From: Metaphire vulgaris
Lineage: Eukaryota > Annelida > Clitellata > Crassiclitellata > Megascolecidae
NCBI GenBank assembly: GCA_018105865.1
Contig: CM030861.1
Location: 8,181,484 to 8,245,483 of the forward strand
DNA: 64,000 bases
Direction: 5' to 3'
Part shown: positions 53,401-64,000 of the stretch, piece by piece
Layout: each line of letters opens with the position of its first letter
Position numbering within the stretch: position 1 is the first letter of the stretch
Notes under the pieces: generated by a model
What the model saw: the letters and a program-made list of their open reading frames with translations, nothing else
Told to the model about the DNA's origin: nothing
Database searches by the model: none
Translations under genes and position numbers: made by a program

Positions 53401-53990
53401 GTAGAGGTGGGCAAGCTACGACTCTCGGGCGGCGTGTCTTTCGCCACCAGATTCCATGTGGCCAGCAAGATCATTTTTTTAAAAATATGCACACGACTGG
53501 CAGAAAGTGAGATAATTTCAATTTTTTAAGGGGAAGTTTGAAATTAATTTCTGACTACAACGCACAATGCATCTCATTGATAAAACAACATGGCTAACGC
53601 TGATGATTGCGTAAGACTATAAGTCATTAGTAAAATGCATCACGTATGTCAGCATCTTAATTATAAGCATTTTGACTTTTTCTACTGTAGGCAGGGCCAT
53701 ATTAAGGCGGGGGCTGAGGGGGCTGTAGCCCTCGGTCCATCATGAAAATAGGCCCACCGATTTTCGAGATAACCTTTTTTTGCTTGTCAGCACGATTTGC
53801 AGCACGATTTGGAAAGGGGATAACCTTTTTTGCTTGTCAGAGATTTTCAGGATAGGCGACGGCCTTTTTTCTCAGCCCCAGGCCCACTCGGACCTTAATC
53901 CGGCCCTGACTGTAGGTGCGGACCGTTTAATACAGTGTCAGGTTTAATGCGGCCCTTTAAAGAAAACGTTTGTCCACCGCTGCCTTAGAA
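53401..53990. mobile_element. Old hAT-like element containing a nested MITE
   Basis: Left GAGGTGGGCAAGCTACGACT and right TTTGTCCACCGCTG are weak inverted repeats of the GGGCAAAC...GTTTGCCCAC kind seen at 7538-8365. The outer borders are approximate. Confidence 0.45.
53692..53908. mobile_element. hAT-like MITE, CAGGGCCATATTAAGG family (nested)
   Basis: Ends CAGGGCCATATTAAGGCG and GACCTTAATCCGGCCCTG; perfect duplication ACTGTAGG (53684-53691, 53909-53916). It contains two AACCTTTTTTGCTTGTCAG motifs. A relative is at 59283-59486. Confidence 0.92.
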
Positions 53991-54189
53991 TATCATTTGG
54001 TTGTTTGCTGCTGCATGCTGCATCAATTGAACCTCACTATAATGAATCTTCGAGATAGTATACACCCCCCACTTTGCTTAAATTTGTGAACACGCGTTAG
54101 AGGAACTCTGCTGTCAATGAAAGTTGATTGTGTTTCGGCAAAGTTCCCATTGTAACTGAAGCGCATATTTCTACATTGTTAATTTAGAA

Positions 54190-54805
54190 CTAGAAAGATG
54201 CTCGCTTCGCTCGCGCTCGCTTCGCTCGCAGTGCAGGATAATACTAATTCAATACCTATACCTAATACCCAATCATTGAATTCATGCTGAACTGTTGATC
54301 GCCACCTAGCCAAGCTCTGCGCCACGTAGTAATTAGGCCTATGTACGTTAAAATCACGCAACTGTGGCCATTTGTGACGCTGTACACGTATTTTTTGTGT
54401 ACGCTAAAATGTACGTTAAAATTGAGCAACTACCTCAGGCTGCGAACAATTGTTACCAATATCAACGTCGTCGCACGCCCAGCCATCTGACGCTGCAATG
54501 ACTCGACTAAACCGTGTTAAACTACGATTCTACGAACAATTGTTACCAATAGCAACGTCGTCTTCGAACATCGTCCACCAACGCATCGCGACGTAAGGAC
54601 TAAACGGTCTACCAATAGTCAACGCTCGTCCACCAACGCATCGCGACGTAAGGACTAAACCGTCTACCAATAGTCAACGCTCGCCCACCAACGCATCGCG
54701 ACGTAAGGACTAAACGGTCTAAACCGTCTACCAATAGTCAATCAATCAGAACGCTTGAAGGTAACAGACAGAGAGACATACAGATAAGGATTTTAATATG
54801 ATAGA
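54190..54805 (-). mobile_element. Helitron-like non-autonomous element, copy 4
   Basis: Minus-strand 5' end TCTATCATATTAAAATCC preceded by A, 3' end GAGCATCTTTCTAG followed by T. It splits the decayed unit 3 version of the 82-codon ORF. It contains two to three of the roughly 56-base tandem units. Confidence 0.82.
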
Positions 54806-55205
54806 TGGCCGACTACCTGTATGATTTCCATATCTGTCATGTAATAGCGATCGTTTGGGTGATATTATTAGTGCAATTGGCAGGTCACATATAGGTCTAC
54901 AATACATGCAGAAATTTGTATGGCAGCCAATTCTTCAGACGACGAGGTTCAAGATTTATCATGGACAATATCATTATCATGCAGATCTAATTGTCAAAAA
55001 GCAACTGACAGAAATACCGATAAACTGATTGTGGAATCTGATGGGCAAAATCACCTGCAGACCTAGTTTTAACAAGTGCACTATATTTTTTAAAACGTCT
55101 GGACAAAATATTCCTTCATCCAAAATTTCGACCTCTGAGTAGATATAAGCTTAGTCGAATGGCCCTGCAGTAGTTACTTAATGAATTTCTGTTCGACTAT
55201 ATAGC

Positions 55206-55364
55206 CAGAGCTCGAATTGCTGGAGGGGTTTGGGGGTTCAGCCCTTCTTTAAAATGGCAGACCCTTCCTAGAGAAATGCAAAATGACAAAAGTGTAGATT
55301 CTTAAAACACCACGCTCGCCATGACCCCCCTTTCATTTTCTCACAATTCGAGCACTGTACAGTG
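55206..55364. mobile_element. hAT-like MITE, CAGAGCTCGAATTG family
   Basis: Ends CAGAGCTCGAATTGC and CAATTCGAGCACTGTACAGTG; perfect duplication TATATAGC (55198-55205, 55365-55372). Confidence 0.8.
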
Positions 55365-55431
55365 TATATAGCCTACAGTAATCAGTCGTTTGCTGTAAAA
55401 AAAACGCACACGATCTATAATGGTAGAATGT

Positions 55432-55713
55432 CTATTCTCTGCTGTAGTATTTCGGTTTAAATCTCGGAATGGTTTTGAATTCGACGGCGTTCGACCGTGA
55501 GATCTTGCAGCTTCCATGGTTCTTTTCGTTGACGAATAGTACGACGTCGGCCATCTTCCCGTGCGCCAGCCTTTCGTCCTGACCGTTCGGACAGGGCGTC
55601 TGGACGAGTGCCGAGGCCAGGGGACACGACAGGATGTGCGCTCGTAGCGAAGCCGGATACGGAAAGGATCTGGAGCAGTTGGGAAAAGCGGGACAAGGCC
55701 AGTTGACGGGCAT
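55432..55713 (-). CDS. Hypothetical 93-aa zinc-finger-like ORF in a GC-rich island
   Basis: An ATG at 55713 opens a frame with CPAFPNC...FPYPASLRAHILSC, a C-C-H-C spacing like a divergent zinc finger. It goes on through GKMADVVLFVNEKN and IPRFKPKYYSRE to a TAG at 55432-55434. Third positions are mostly G or C while the surroundings are AT-rich, which favours this frame over the overlapping ones. A stop lies just upstream of the ATG and no clear acceptor suits the frame. It may be a small gene, a terminal exon or a retrocopy; the family is not recognised. Confidence 0.4.
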   Translation of the reverse strand: MPVNWPCPAFPNCSRSFPYPASLRAHILSCPLASALVQTPCPNGQDERLAHGKMADVVLFVNEKNHGSCKISRSNAVEFKTIPRFKPKYYSRE

Positions 55714-55807
55714 CGTGTTGTCGATGCTGGATTTCACAATTTCTTCTTTTCAACCTAAATCCTTCTTAAAACATTTAATAAGTATCATAATTAGGCTACA
55801 ATAGACC

Positions 55808-55808
55808 C

Positions 55809-55893
<85 letters not shown>
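55808..55893. repeat. (AAT)n microsatellite
   Basis: About 29 perfect AAT units. Confidence 0.97.
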
Positions 55894-55896
<3 letters not shown>

Positions 55897-56123
55897 CGGT
55901 TTAGAGTGTTTCAATATTGTCAAGCAAATACCTACGCAATGTACCACAACGAAAACCTCGAGGCTCGTTGAAACCTTGGCATTTTTATGAGCACACTTCC
56001 CCAAAATTCCAAATTTCCTCCCCGAAATTTCAGCGTGATCCAAACGCTTTGCGTTTATTTCTTTTTCTTTTGAGCGTTGGCCAACAAAAATGCTTCAGAG
56101 CGAAAAAGGTCTTTAGGAACATG

Positions 56124-56307
56124 CAGGGATATTTATGGGATTGTGAATTGGGGGGGTGTCGACCTCAAATTGGGGGGTGTCCGGAGCTAATTAGTGTGCA
56201 TTTTTATGCATACCGTTGTCACATTACCAAATTTTGGGGGTGTCGACCTCAGATTGGAAGGGGTGTTGGGAGGGTGTTAGGGGTGTGTGTGTGTAAAAAT
56301 ATCCCTG
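56124..56307. mobile_element. hAT-like MITE, CAGGGATATTT family
   Basis: Ends CAGGGATATTTATGGG and GTAAAAATATCCCTG; perfect duplication GGAACATG (56116-56123, 56308-56315). Two GGGGGTGTCGACCTC words lie inside. Confidence 0.92.
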
Positions 56308-56471
56308 GGAACATGTCGTATGAAACTATCGAAATGTCACACGGTGGTTCTTCTATTTTTATCCCCACAAACTTTCTATGCATTCATTCATCCCCCCTCA
56401 CCAAGAGATCCTGGAACCGCCACTGATCTGTATTGCATAGGCTAAATCTGACGATCAGTGTATACCAGAAT

Positions 56472-56662
56472 CAGTGCTTTATACAGGCCTGTTAGGACGG
56501 GAAATCCCCCCCCCCAAACCTCAAAAATCCTTCCCATAAATCTCAGCACTTACACAAATTTTGCATTGAATTGTGCCTTCTTTTCCCCTCCAACCAAGTC
56601 GATTGTCGCCCCCGACAGCCTCAATTTTCCCCCCAAAGGCCTGGAGTCTCGACACAACACTG
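56472..56662. mobile_element. hAT-like MITE, CAGTGCTTTATACAGGCC family
   Basis: Ends CAGTGCTTTATACAGGCC and GGCCTGGAGTC...AACACTG; perfect duplication ACCAGAAT (56464-56471, 56663-56670). Relative of 413-599 in inverted orientation. Confidence 0.9.
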
Positions 56663-57056
56663 ACCAGAATAAAAGGTCAGGCCACTCGGCGCCCTTGCTA
56701 ATACGCTAATTCTTATGTTACTCGGAATTTCGAACGTCAGTCTTGTATCTTTATTTAAGAAAATACCAGCAAGCGCCAGAGGAAATAGATACAGCCAAAG
56801 AAAATCTTCGAAGTTAAAAATGTGGGAGCCTATAGCACCGGCTCATGTAGTTGAAAAACTTACATCAGTGTTGGAGTTGCCGGGGGAAGTTGGGTTGGGG
56901 GGGCTGAACCCCCCCCCCAGCTAACTTTGCAACCATCACAAAAATCGCATATCGGGTACGTGCAGTCTCTGTCATTCATTGAATTTCAGTCCTCAACCCC
57001 CCAACTCAAATTTCACAACTCCAACACTGCTTACATGTATCCTCTAACAACCTAAG

Positions 57057-57450
57057 AGGCTGTCCATTAATTATGTCAACAATTTTTGCCAATTTTTGAC
57101 CCCTCCCCCTTGTCAACAACTGTCAGTTACCCCCACATAATTACGTCAAAAACTTTTGACCCCCCCAAGATCAATTACAGGTCCCAATAACAAGGTTATT
57201 ATTTTGTGCGGTGATGACCATTTTTTCCTGTTTTAATCATCGAGTGTCAAAATGTGTTGGTGATGACCTTTTTTCCATGCTTTTTTCCATTGTAATAAGT
57301 AGTATTCCATGAAATTTCCTATTTTTAGATTATTTGTAAAAAGTGAAATTGTTGACGTCAACTTCTCTTGACCCTTCTCCCCCCTGTCAACAACTGTCAA
57401 ACTTTTTCAAACCCCTCCCCCTAAATTGTTGACGTAATTAATGGACGGCC
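57057..57450. mobile_element. Inverted-repeat element, GGCYGTCCATTAATTAYGTCA ends
   Basis: Long inverted ends (GGCTGTCCATTAATTATGTC and GACGTAATTAATGGACGGCC) are flanked by CCTAAG on both sides (57051-57056, 57451-57456). It is not hAT-like in its ends. It contains GATGACCTTTTTTCCATG words. Confidence 0.8.
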
Positions 57451-57904
57451 CCTAAGCCGAAATGTTTGCTATCCCAATTAATTTGCTTATATACCTTCTC
57501 AAGATGACACTTGATCTGCCAGACAGGTTCTTTTCGAACCAAAAAACTCAAGTATACACGACTCGAACTTTTGACTTAAACGTTGTTTTAAAAGCGGAGT
57601 CAAAGCTACGTACAAGATCAACACGCAATCAGCAATCAGTTCAACTGGGATTTTTCAACAGACCACTGTATACACTTGCCCATCACACAAGCAGATTGCC
57701 TAATGATCTCAGAGTGGATCTATAATGCCCAACGCTCACGAAACAGCACGTATGCCTAAGTATTAGGCTATCTAGCTCAGCCTAAGTTTAGGTCTACAGT
57801 GTATGTATGCATGTGCAAATTAGCCGCATAGCCTAATGATAGTATATCTAAGCGTTGCCATGGTATTATACAGCGACAATTACAGCGACAGTAAGTCGCA
57901 GTAC

Positions 57905-58098
57905 CAGTGTTTAATCTAGGCCGTTTCCGGGGGAAAATTGCCCTTTTCTCTCCGGAAATTTCAAATCCCCCCGGACATTTTGGCATACTACATGGACTAA
58001 CAGCAGCCCCAAGCAGAATTCCCCCAGCTTTGTCAGTTTTCCCCCGGCTTTGTCAGTCCCCCCCCCCCCCGAAGTCCAGGAGTCTAAATTAAACACTG
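57905..58098. mobile_element. hAT-like MITE, CAGTGTTTAATCTAGGCC family
   Basis: Ends CAGTGTTTAATCTAGGCC and AGTCTAAATTAAACACTG; flanks CGCAGTAC and CATAGTAC match at 6 of 8. Confidence 0.85.
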
Positions 58099-58429
58099 CA
58101 TAGTACCTTCTAGGCTTGGTCTTTAACACAGCTGGTCATAAATTTTAGCGGTTAAAACTTCCGGAACTCTAAAACAGACTCAAGCACATTTAAACACGCC
58201 TGCAATTTTAACACTTTAGGCTGTCAATTTAACGCTTTTACGTCCATTGGTGTCGCATATATCTGCATTTTTACCACAGGCTGTAAATTCTTCTGAATAC
58301 CAACTCAAATATCTCGACAGCATAGGCGGATCGAAAGAGGGGGTGGGCACACACTTATCGCCAAACCAACCCATAAATTTGCTGCTAATTTCTCATCGTG
58401 GCGAAAAAAACGACAGGCTGTAGGCCTAA

Positions 58430-58520
58430 GTAAGCAAGTAAGTAAAGTAAACTCTCGTGGATTTCTATAGCGCCTTGGAAAGCAGCACAACAGTAGCTGC
58501 TTATTCTTAGCCCTAAAGGC
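58430..58520 (-). mobile_element. 3' end of the LINE family seen at 18970
   Basis: (AAGT)n, then GGATTTCTATAGCGCCTTGG and the GTAGCTGCTTATTCTTAG word, identical to the LINE 3' end at about 18970-19060. Only about 90 bases remain. Confidence 0.85.
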
Positions 58521-58559
58521 ACGAAGAAATAAGCGAACATCGTTTTTTTCCTTCCATTT

Positions 58560-58854
58560 CAGTGGCGGTTACACTATGTTGATGACTGAGGATGCATACC
58601 CTCACCGGGGATCCGGATGACCTTTTTTGCTTGTCAACCTATTTTCCGGTGAGTTTTTAAGAAATTTAGTGAAAAATACTGCGAATGACCTTCTTTTTTG
58701 CTTGTTGGCCTTTTTCGGCAAGGTGTATTAAAATCTATTTGGCAAGACACTAAAAATTACCCCTTTTCTCATTTTTCTTCTTCACTTTCCATCCCACATC
58801 AATTTCCTATACAATGTTTCATCCCCCCAACAAGAATTCCTGGAACCGCCACTG
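58560..58854. mobile_element. hAT-like MITE, CAGTGGCGGTT family
   Basis: Ends CAGTGGCGGTTACAC and CCTGGAACCGCCACTG; flanks TTCCATTT and TTCCCTTT match at 7 of 8. It carries GATGACCTTTTTTGCTTGTC and a second variant. Confidence 0.9.
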
Positions 58855-58898
58855 TTCCCTTTCGATAATTACTTTACATTAAAGTACAAGTCAGAATG

Positions 58899-59042
<144 letters not shown>

Positions 59043-59282
59043 AATCTCTTCAAACGACGTCCTTTGTTTTCGCCTCGTCAACAGTTTTGGGCCGAAAACA
59101 TCGATGCCCCCCAATTTTGGCATCCTGGCTACGCCACTGTTCAAAATTGCGGTATCTTGTGATACTCGTCACATTTGTTTTAAACTCAAAATTTGCCACA
59201 CAACCAATTCAATTTTATAATTTCGGTCATCAGAAATATATTGAATTTTATTTTTGTTAACGTATCGATGGACTGCAGCCAG

Positions 59283-59486
59283 CAGGGCCGACTTTAAGCC
59301 TGGGCATACCGGGCCTGTGCCCAGGGCCCCGCTCTTCTAGAGGCCCCGCGCAAAGCCTTTGAAGGGTCCCGTTAGTGCCGATGATTACCTTCTTTTTGCG
59401 TGTAACGACTTTTTTGCGTACGCTGAAGGGTCCCGCTATTGGCCTCGCCCGGGGGCCCGCAAAACGTAGACCTAAGGCCGGCCCTG
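59283..59486. mobile_element. hAT-like MITE, CAGGGCCGACTTTAAG family
   Basis: Ends CAGGGCCGACTTTAAGCC and CTAAGGCCGGCCCTG; perfect duplication GCAGCCAG (59275-59282, 59487-59494). Confidence 0.92.
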
Positions 59487-59568
59487 GCAGCCAGGCTAAA
59501 GAAGGCATTTTGACCGAATTCGCGATACGATTTCGCAAAACATTTCTAGTTTCAGCGACCTAATTGCA

Positions 59569-59852
59569 CAGGCCCGTCGGAACGAATTTTTAGCAGAGGG
59601 TAGCCTACACATTTGAGAGAAAACGGGGCAGAAAGGGGGCATTGCTTCTCGACTTCAAGAAAAATCTGGCAAGGAAAAAGTCATCGTCGTTTATCATCTC
59701 TTCCAAACACCCCGCTGACAACTAAAAAACAAAAAAACATGACAAGCTAAAAAAGTCATCCATCATTTTCCAGGGGGGCGCAGTGCACCCACTAAGTTTT
59801 TTTCTCAGAGGTGCACCTAGGCCATATCCACCCCCCATTTCCGACGGGCCTG
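59569..59852. mobile_element. hAT-like MITE, CAGGCCCGTCGGAACG family
   Basis: Ends CAGGCCCGTCGGAACG and TTCCGACGGGCCTG; perfect duplication TAATTGCA (59561-59568, 59853-59860). It shares GAATTTTTAGCAG and GCGCAGTGCACCC words with 32215-32461. Confidence 0.93.
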
Positions 59853-60084
59853 TAATTGCATGCTCAATGATGACGTTACCTGACCAAGGCTATGAAAAAA
59901 TTTCAGACACACACACATTCGATGTTTACATAGACTTGCTTAGGCGTCCGAATTGTTCACGACAGTCGTAACTGCCGCCCTGACAACCGTTGCTAAGCAT
60001 AGTCTCACACACACGAGAATTATCCTCAGTAAAAATAGTTGCGTACAAAAAACTCAAGACTCCCGAGGCCGAATAGGTGCCAAA

Positions 60085-60656
60085 CAGTGGCGGTTCCACG
60101 TGGAGGATGAGTGGGGATGCAGTGGCGTATGTAGGGGTACGCTCCTGAGCCATAGCGTACCCTTTGGTTTTTGGCCTTTGGTCTTTCGTCCTTCCCTTCG
60201 GTTGCACTTACTGTAATTAAAGACTGCTACGCCGACGTTAGCATTTTTGCTTGTAATCTTTTTTTTGCTTGTCACTACGTTCTAAAAAGATGATAACCTA
60301 TTTTTTGTTTGCAGTACATAGAATAAGTTATTTTTCGAACTTCATAATTTTCAGCGTACCCCTTTAAGCCTTTCTAAATACGCCCATGTGGGGATGCATT
60401 CCCCCACCGGACTTCTTGTTTTGTTTGTCAAACCTATTTTGGGTAAAAGTCTAGTACAGGGAAAACTGCGGACGACCTTTTTTGCATGTCAACCCCTATT
60501 TATCGGTGAAAGTGTAGTCAAATTAGGGGAAAATATTCCCTTTTCTCGGCCTTTTTCGATAAAGTTTATTGATTTTTTCCTTCTCTTTTTATCCCGCCAC
60601 CAACTACCTATGAATTCATTTCACCCCCCCATCAAGAAATCCTGGAACCGCTACTG
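60085..60656. mobile_element. hAT-like MITE, CAGTGGCGGTTCC family, with a nested MITE
   Basis: Ends CAGTGGCGGTTCCACG and CCTGGAACCGCTACTG; perfect duplication GTGCCAAA (60077-60084, 60657-60664). Interrupted by 60120-60388. Confidence 0.93.
60120..60388. mobile_element. hAT-like MITE, CAGTGGCGTATGTAG family (nested)
   Basis: Ends CAGTGGCGTATGTAGGGG and CTAAATACGCCCATG; perfect duplication TGGGGATG (60112-60119, 60389-60396). TTTTTTTTGCTTGTCACTACG lies inside. Confidence 0.9.
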
Positions 60657-60805
60657 GTGCCAAACACCCTAGGTACATCGCTGAATGCAAGTATTGGTCA
60701 ATTGGTCATAGGGCCTACTACTACTTGACATTGGAAATCAGTCCTCTGACCCATTGATTTTAATCTTGGCCTCTCAGAACGTAGGGACGATGTTATTATC
60801 AGAAG

Positions 60806-61129
60806 GGGACATCCACAAATGACGTAACGCGCCTGGGGGCCGGACATTTGTTACGAAGTGTGACGAGGGGTTCCGTGAGCGTGACGTAACGCAATGCAAA
60901 ATTTTTAAGATGACCTTTATATATACAATATATAAATAAGGATGTCAGGTTATTTGGAGAGGGAAGGATGACCTTTTTTCTTGTCAATACTTTTCAGGAT
61001 TCGGGAGACCGAAAGAAGGGGTCGGCCCGTTGTGACGTGATATTTTATGGAGTCCGACTTTTTGCTACGTCGCGTTACGATGGGGGTCAAAAAGTGCAAA
61101 AATCGTCTTACTGTAATTTATGGACGACC
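60806..61129. mobile_element. Inverted-repeat element, GGGGWCRTCCAYAAAT ends
   Basis: Left GGGGACATCCACAAATGACG and right GTAATTTATGGACGACCCC are imperfect inverted repeats. The target duplication is unclear. It contains GATGACCTTTTTTCTTGTC. Confidence 0.6.
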
Positions 61130-61518
61130 CCGAACGTGTGTTGTCATAAAAATGAGAACAGTTGGAAAATGAAAACTAAGTCGCTCTGCTCCCAAGATAC
61201 AAGAAAATGAATCTTTTCACAAATCTATAGAGGTATTTTGGTAATATTTTTCCAGTTGCTTCATGCATTGTGACTTATGAAGTGACCAGTCCATATAAGA
61301 ATGGGCTTGAATTCAAAATACGCAATTCACCTACTTTACAATTTAAGTGAAATTGTAAAATTTACAAAGTGCAACCTATCAACAGATAGGAATTACTGTA
61401 TTTATAACATGACCTAATACAGCAGACACTTAAAAATTATAAAAACAAAAAAATTGTACACCAGGGATGAACATAATGCAATGAACAAAACATTCATTCA
61501 AAACAAAAGTAATTGCCA

Positions 61519-61696
61519 TCAGTGTTTAATCGAGACTCCTGGACTCCGGGGCGGGGGGGGGGGGAACTGACAAAGCCGGGAGAAGTCAGCTAGGGGGCTG
61601 CTGTTAGTTGATGTAGTATGCCAAAATTTCCAGAGGGAATTTGAAATTTCCGGGGGAAAAGGGCAATTTTCCCCCCGGAAACGGCCTAGATTAAAC
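61519..61696. mobile_element. MITE relic, CAGTGTTTAATC family, right tip decayed
   Basis: Left end CAGTGTTTAATCGAGACTCC; right end CGGCCTAGATTAAACC has lost CACTG. The body matches 57905-58098 in reverse. Confidence 0.75.
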
Positions 61697-62004
61697 CCGT
61701 AAGTGTTTGTTTAGGCCTGCATCTATTTACACTGTAATTGTAACAACAGATTACTATAATTGTAACAACAAATTGTGAAAGTTACACGGCTGTAAAATGG
61801 CTACACAACAGATAGGTTACATTGTGAAGACTAAGGTCTTGTTCTCTTATGAAGTTGCTCTAAAGCCAAGAGGGTCTCTAATTAGAAATATAAGAGGTGC
61901 TATATAAGACCCTTATTAGATTACATGAAGCAGATAATTGTTCTTATCTAGTAAATCAAAGAACTCTTAATTAACATTTCTGAACGTCTGATCATTTCAC
62001 AGAT

Positions 62005-63311
62005 TCAGAACTTTCCAGACAGGAAATAGCTTAGCATTTCCAACGCTTGTATTGGTTTGTCCTGTGGTACCATGTGACCGGCACCCTACAACAAGATTAT
62101 TAGACAATACTGAAGGCATTCACAGTTTGCAAGTTTAAAGCCAAATTCTAACAGGCGTTTTACAGCAAATATAATAAATTCAACCTAATCTTCTTAAACT
62201 TCTATAGCGCCACTTCATCATGCACAGAATCATCAGCCGATGGCACACCAAATCCAAATAATTAAAGATCCAGGTCAAATCCAGAGTATCCGCCGCCAGA
62301 CAAACAGTGAAAGATGCAATACCATGCAAAGTATCGGGGCCGTTTTAAGGCATAGGCACGTGCCTAGAACCCCATGACATATGAGGGGCCCCAGCGGGCG
62401 ATGAAAAAAGTTTGTTTCTTGATTTTCAATTTTTTGATTCTTGAAAAAAGTCTGATAGGCAACAAAGGTCATCACCACTTTCGGTTTTTTGGTGCTACTT
62501 TTAAAAAATACCTCGGGCCCCAAACTTCTTAAAACAGTACTGCAAAGTGTTACTCAGAGATTCGATGAGTGAATGATAAAGACTGACTATTGCACCTTAA
62601 TTGTAAGGAATGTGAAGTTGTTGAACTTCTGACAACGCCTGCAACCTGTTTAGTGCCATCTGGAGCTTGATAAAACCATTGCATCGCTTCTTCTTTCTTC
62701 TGCACAGATAACATAAATTATAACTTAACTTTGCATAACAGATTATTCAGGAACACAGGGCTAAATTATAGATGACTGATAAAGCAGAAATAAACAAACA
62801 AGACGAAGCCCTTTTATAGCGTGTAATAATAAGCAGATACTGTAGTTATTACTTTTTGAAAGTGCTATATAAATACATAAGATTTTACTTTATAATGTAT
62901 AAAAATAGAAAGCAATATTTCGCCACAAACGAAATGAAACAAAGAGCAAAATTTATAACATTCCCAACTGTAGTACAGTCAAAGTACAGTGCAAAACTCC
63001 TATCAACAATTACTTGAGTTTTAGAATACTAAAGAAAATTAAAAAAATTTGACTTGCTTATAAATCTGTTGCTAATGCAGTATTCAGATTGTACAGCTGA
63101 AATGCATGCATCAATATTTGCAGTCCATTCACAATTCACACATTTTAAAATTGTAAATCATTCAATATAATGGACTTCACAGAGTGAGAGAAAAGATTGC
63201 TCCAAATATTCAGTACAGTGGTTTTCACACAGGCTTACTTAGCCTCCTAAACCACTTTAAATCACATTATTATTACTATTATTAGTTATTATTATTAGTT
63301 ATTATTATTAT

Positions 63312-63391
<80 letters not shown>

Positions 63392-64000
63392 ACAGCAGCA
63401 GAAGCAGTAGTAGTAGTAGTAGTAGTAGTAGTATTCCAATACAGTGGAATGTGATTACCAGTATATGACTAAACTTACCTTTAGTGGAAGTGAGTTAACA
63501 AACCATTCTTCTCCAAGAAAATTGCAGGCCATGTCAACATCTCCATTGTACAACATCATTCTCAGTTTCTGATAATTGAAATTTTAGAAACAAATCACTG
63601 ATACCTTTAGAAGTGGCCATTAAAAAAATCACAGTTGTTTATATTAGAAAAATATTCCACAACCAGGCACAAAAATGAAAATAGTCTTAAATGAGCAACC
63701 AGCAGTGATGATAGTACTCGTTCCACATCCAGCACAAACTGCCAAGTTCAGTGAAAGATCAGCACCTTGAGGCAACCTCATTCTATGAAACTCACCATTT
63801 GACAATGTAATGTAATGTAATGTGGAATTTGTATAGCGCCTCTTCTATTTCTACTCAGAGGCACTCAATGTTATGAAACTCACCATTTGGTGATGCAATG
63901 TAATGTAATGTGGAATTTGTATAGCGCCTCTTCTATTTCTACTCAGAGGCACTCAATGTTATGAAGGTTGTATTCTATGTTGTCTGTTGTATTGTATAAA
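62005..64000 (-). CDS. CTSA-like: Cathepsin A-like carboxypeptidase copy 4, 3' end only, frameshifted exon 12
   Basis: Three exons are visible: 63479-63568, 62596-62699 and 62005-62085; the 5' part lies beyond the window. Exon 11 reads [18 protein letters not shown], with the catalytic Asp and closer to human cathepsin A than the other copies. The last exon has GAGHMVP with the catalytic His and ends LSYFLSGKF. Exon 12 is 104 bases, one shorter than in copies 1-3. A missing C in the GTTGTCCAGAAG context (about 62631) shifts the frame so that AGVVQKFNNF is lost. Either copy 4 is a pseudogene or this is a sequencing error; otherwise splice sites and length agree with the family. No exon 10 lies in 63569-64000. 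Confidence 0.75.
62333..62540. mobile_element. Inverted-repeat element in the last intron of copy 4
   Basis: Perfect 8-bp duplication TGCAAAGT (62325-62332, 62541-62548) around ATCGGGGCCGTTTTAAGGC and CTTCTTAAAACAGTAC. The ends are a degenerate version of the CAGGGCC..TTAAGG family. Confidence 0.75.
63264..63434. repeat. (ATT)n(AGT)n compound microsatellite
   Basis: A short ATT/TTAG tract, then about 45 AGT units with an AACAGCAGCAGAAGC interruption. It is preceded by the 50-base GTGGTTTTCACACAGGC module. Confidence 0.95.
63785..63964. repeat. Tandem duplication of about 90 bases holding a LINE-type 3' end
   Basis: Two nearly identical units run from ATGAAACTCACCATTTG through (TGTAA)n, GGAATTTGTATAGCGCC and CTCAGAGGCACTCAATG. 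The TATAGCGCC word next to a short (TGTAA)n tail is the LINE 3' end signature seen elsewhere here. Confidence 0.85.

Noticed and set aside
57462..57725. 87-codon ORF as a gene
   Set aside because: The ending TRSTRNQQS..SRLPNDLRVDL vaguely recalls a LINE tail, but there is no firm motif and no splice or conservation support.

Overview
The window is intron-rich, repeat-saturated animal DNA, roughly 37% GC by eye. Four tandem copies of a serine carboxypeptidase gene, a cathepsin A / lysosomal protective protein homologue (peptidase family S10), lie on the minus strand. The many CR1/L2-like and RTE-like LINE fragments, hAT-type MITEs with 8-bp target duplications, Helitron-like elements and scattered TAGGCCTA words fit a marine invertebrate deuterostome (echinoderm or hemichordate is my guess). 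The taxon cannot be fixed from sequence alone.

Layout: 1-1170 holds repeats and the last two coding exons of a plus-strand EGF-repeat protein. Cathepsin A copy 1 (13 exons, 476 aa, intact) spans 2801-17414. Copy 2 (13 exons, 476 aa, intact) spans 21364-36332. Copy 3 (39860-52501) has all 13 exons but an in-frame stop in exon 7 and has lost both cysteines of one predicted disulfide. Copy 4 begins at 62005 and runs off the right edge; three exons are visible, one with a 1-base frameshift. The duplication unit is about 18.5 kb. It also carries the 5' flank, which holds an 82-codon conserved ORF, an old LINE and another conserved block.

Copies 1 and 2 share a LINE with a nested second LINE and a MITE that copy 3 lacks, so they look like sister copies. 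Yet about 1.1 kb around exons 2-4 is nearly identical between copies 1 and 3, which suggests gene conversion. Because the copies preserve empty sites for one another, most insertions can be mapped to the base. About 25 hAT-like elements have perfect or near-perfect 8-bp duplications, and four Helitron-like elements sit between A and T. Two different MITEs occupy the same 8-bp target in copies 1 and 2. A shared internal motif close to GATRACCTTTTTTGCTTGTC recurs in MITE families whose ends differ.

Exon boundaries were placed by eye from homology, reading frame, GT/AG sites and agreement among copies. TTG and GTG starts were not accepted as eukaryotic starts.
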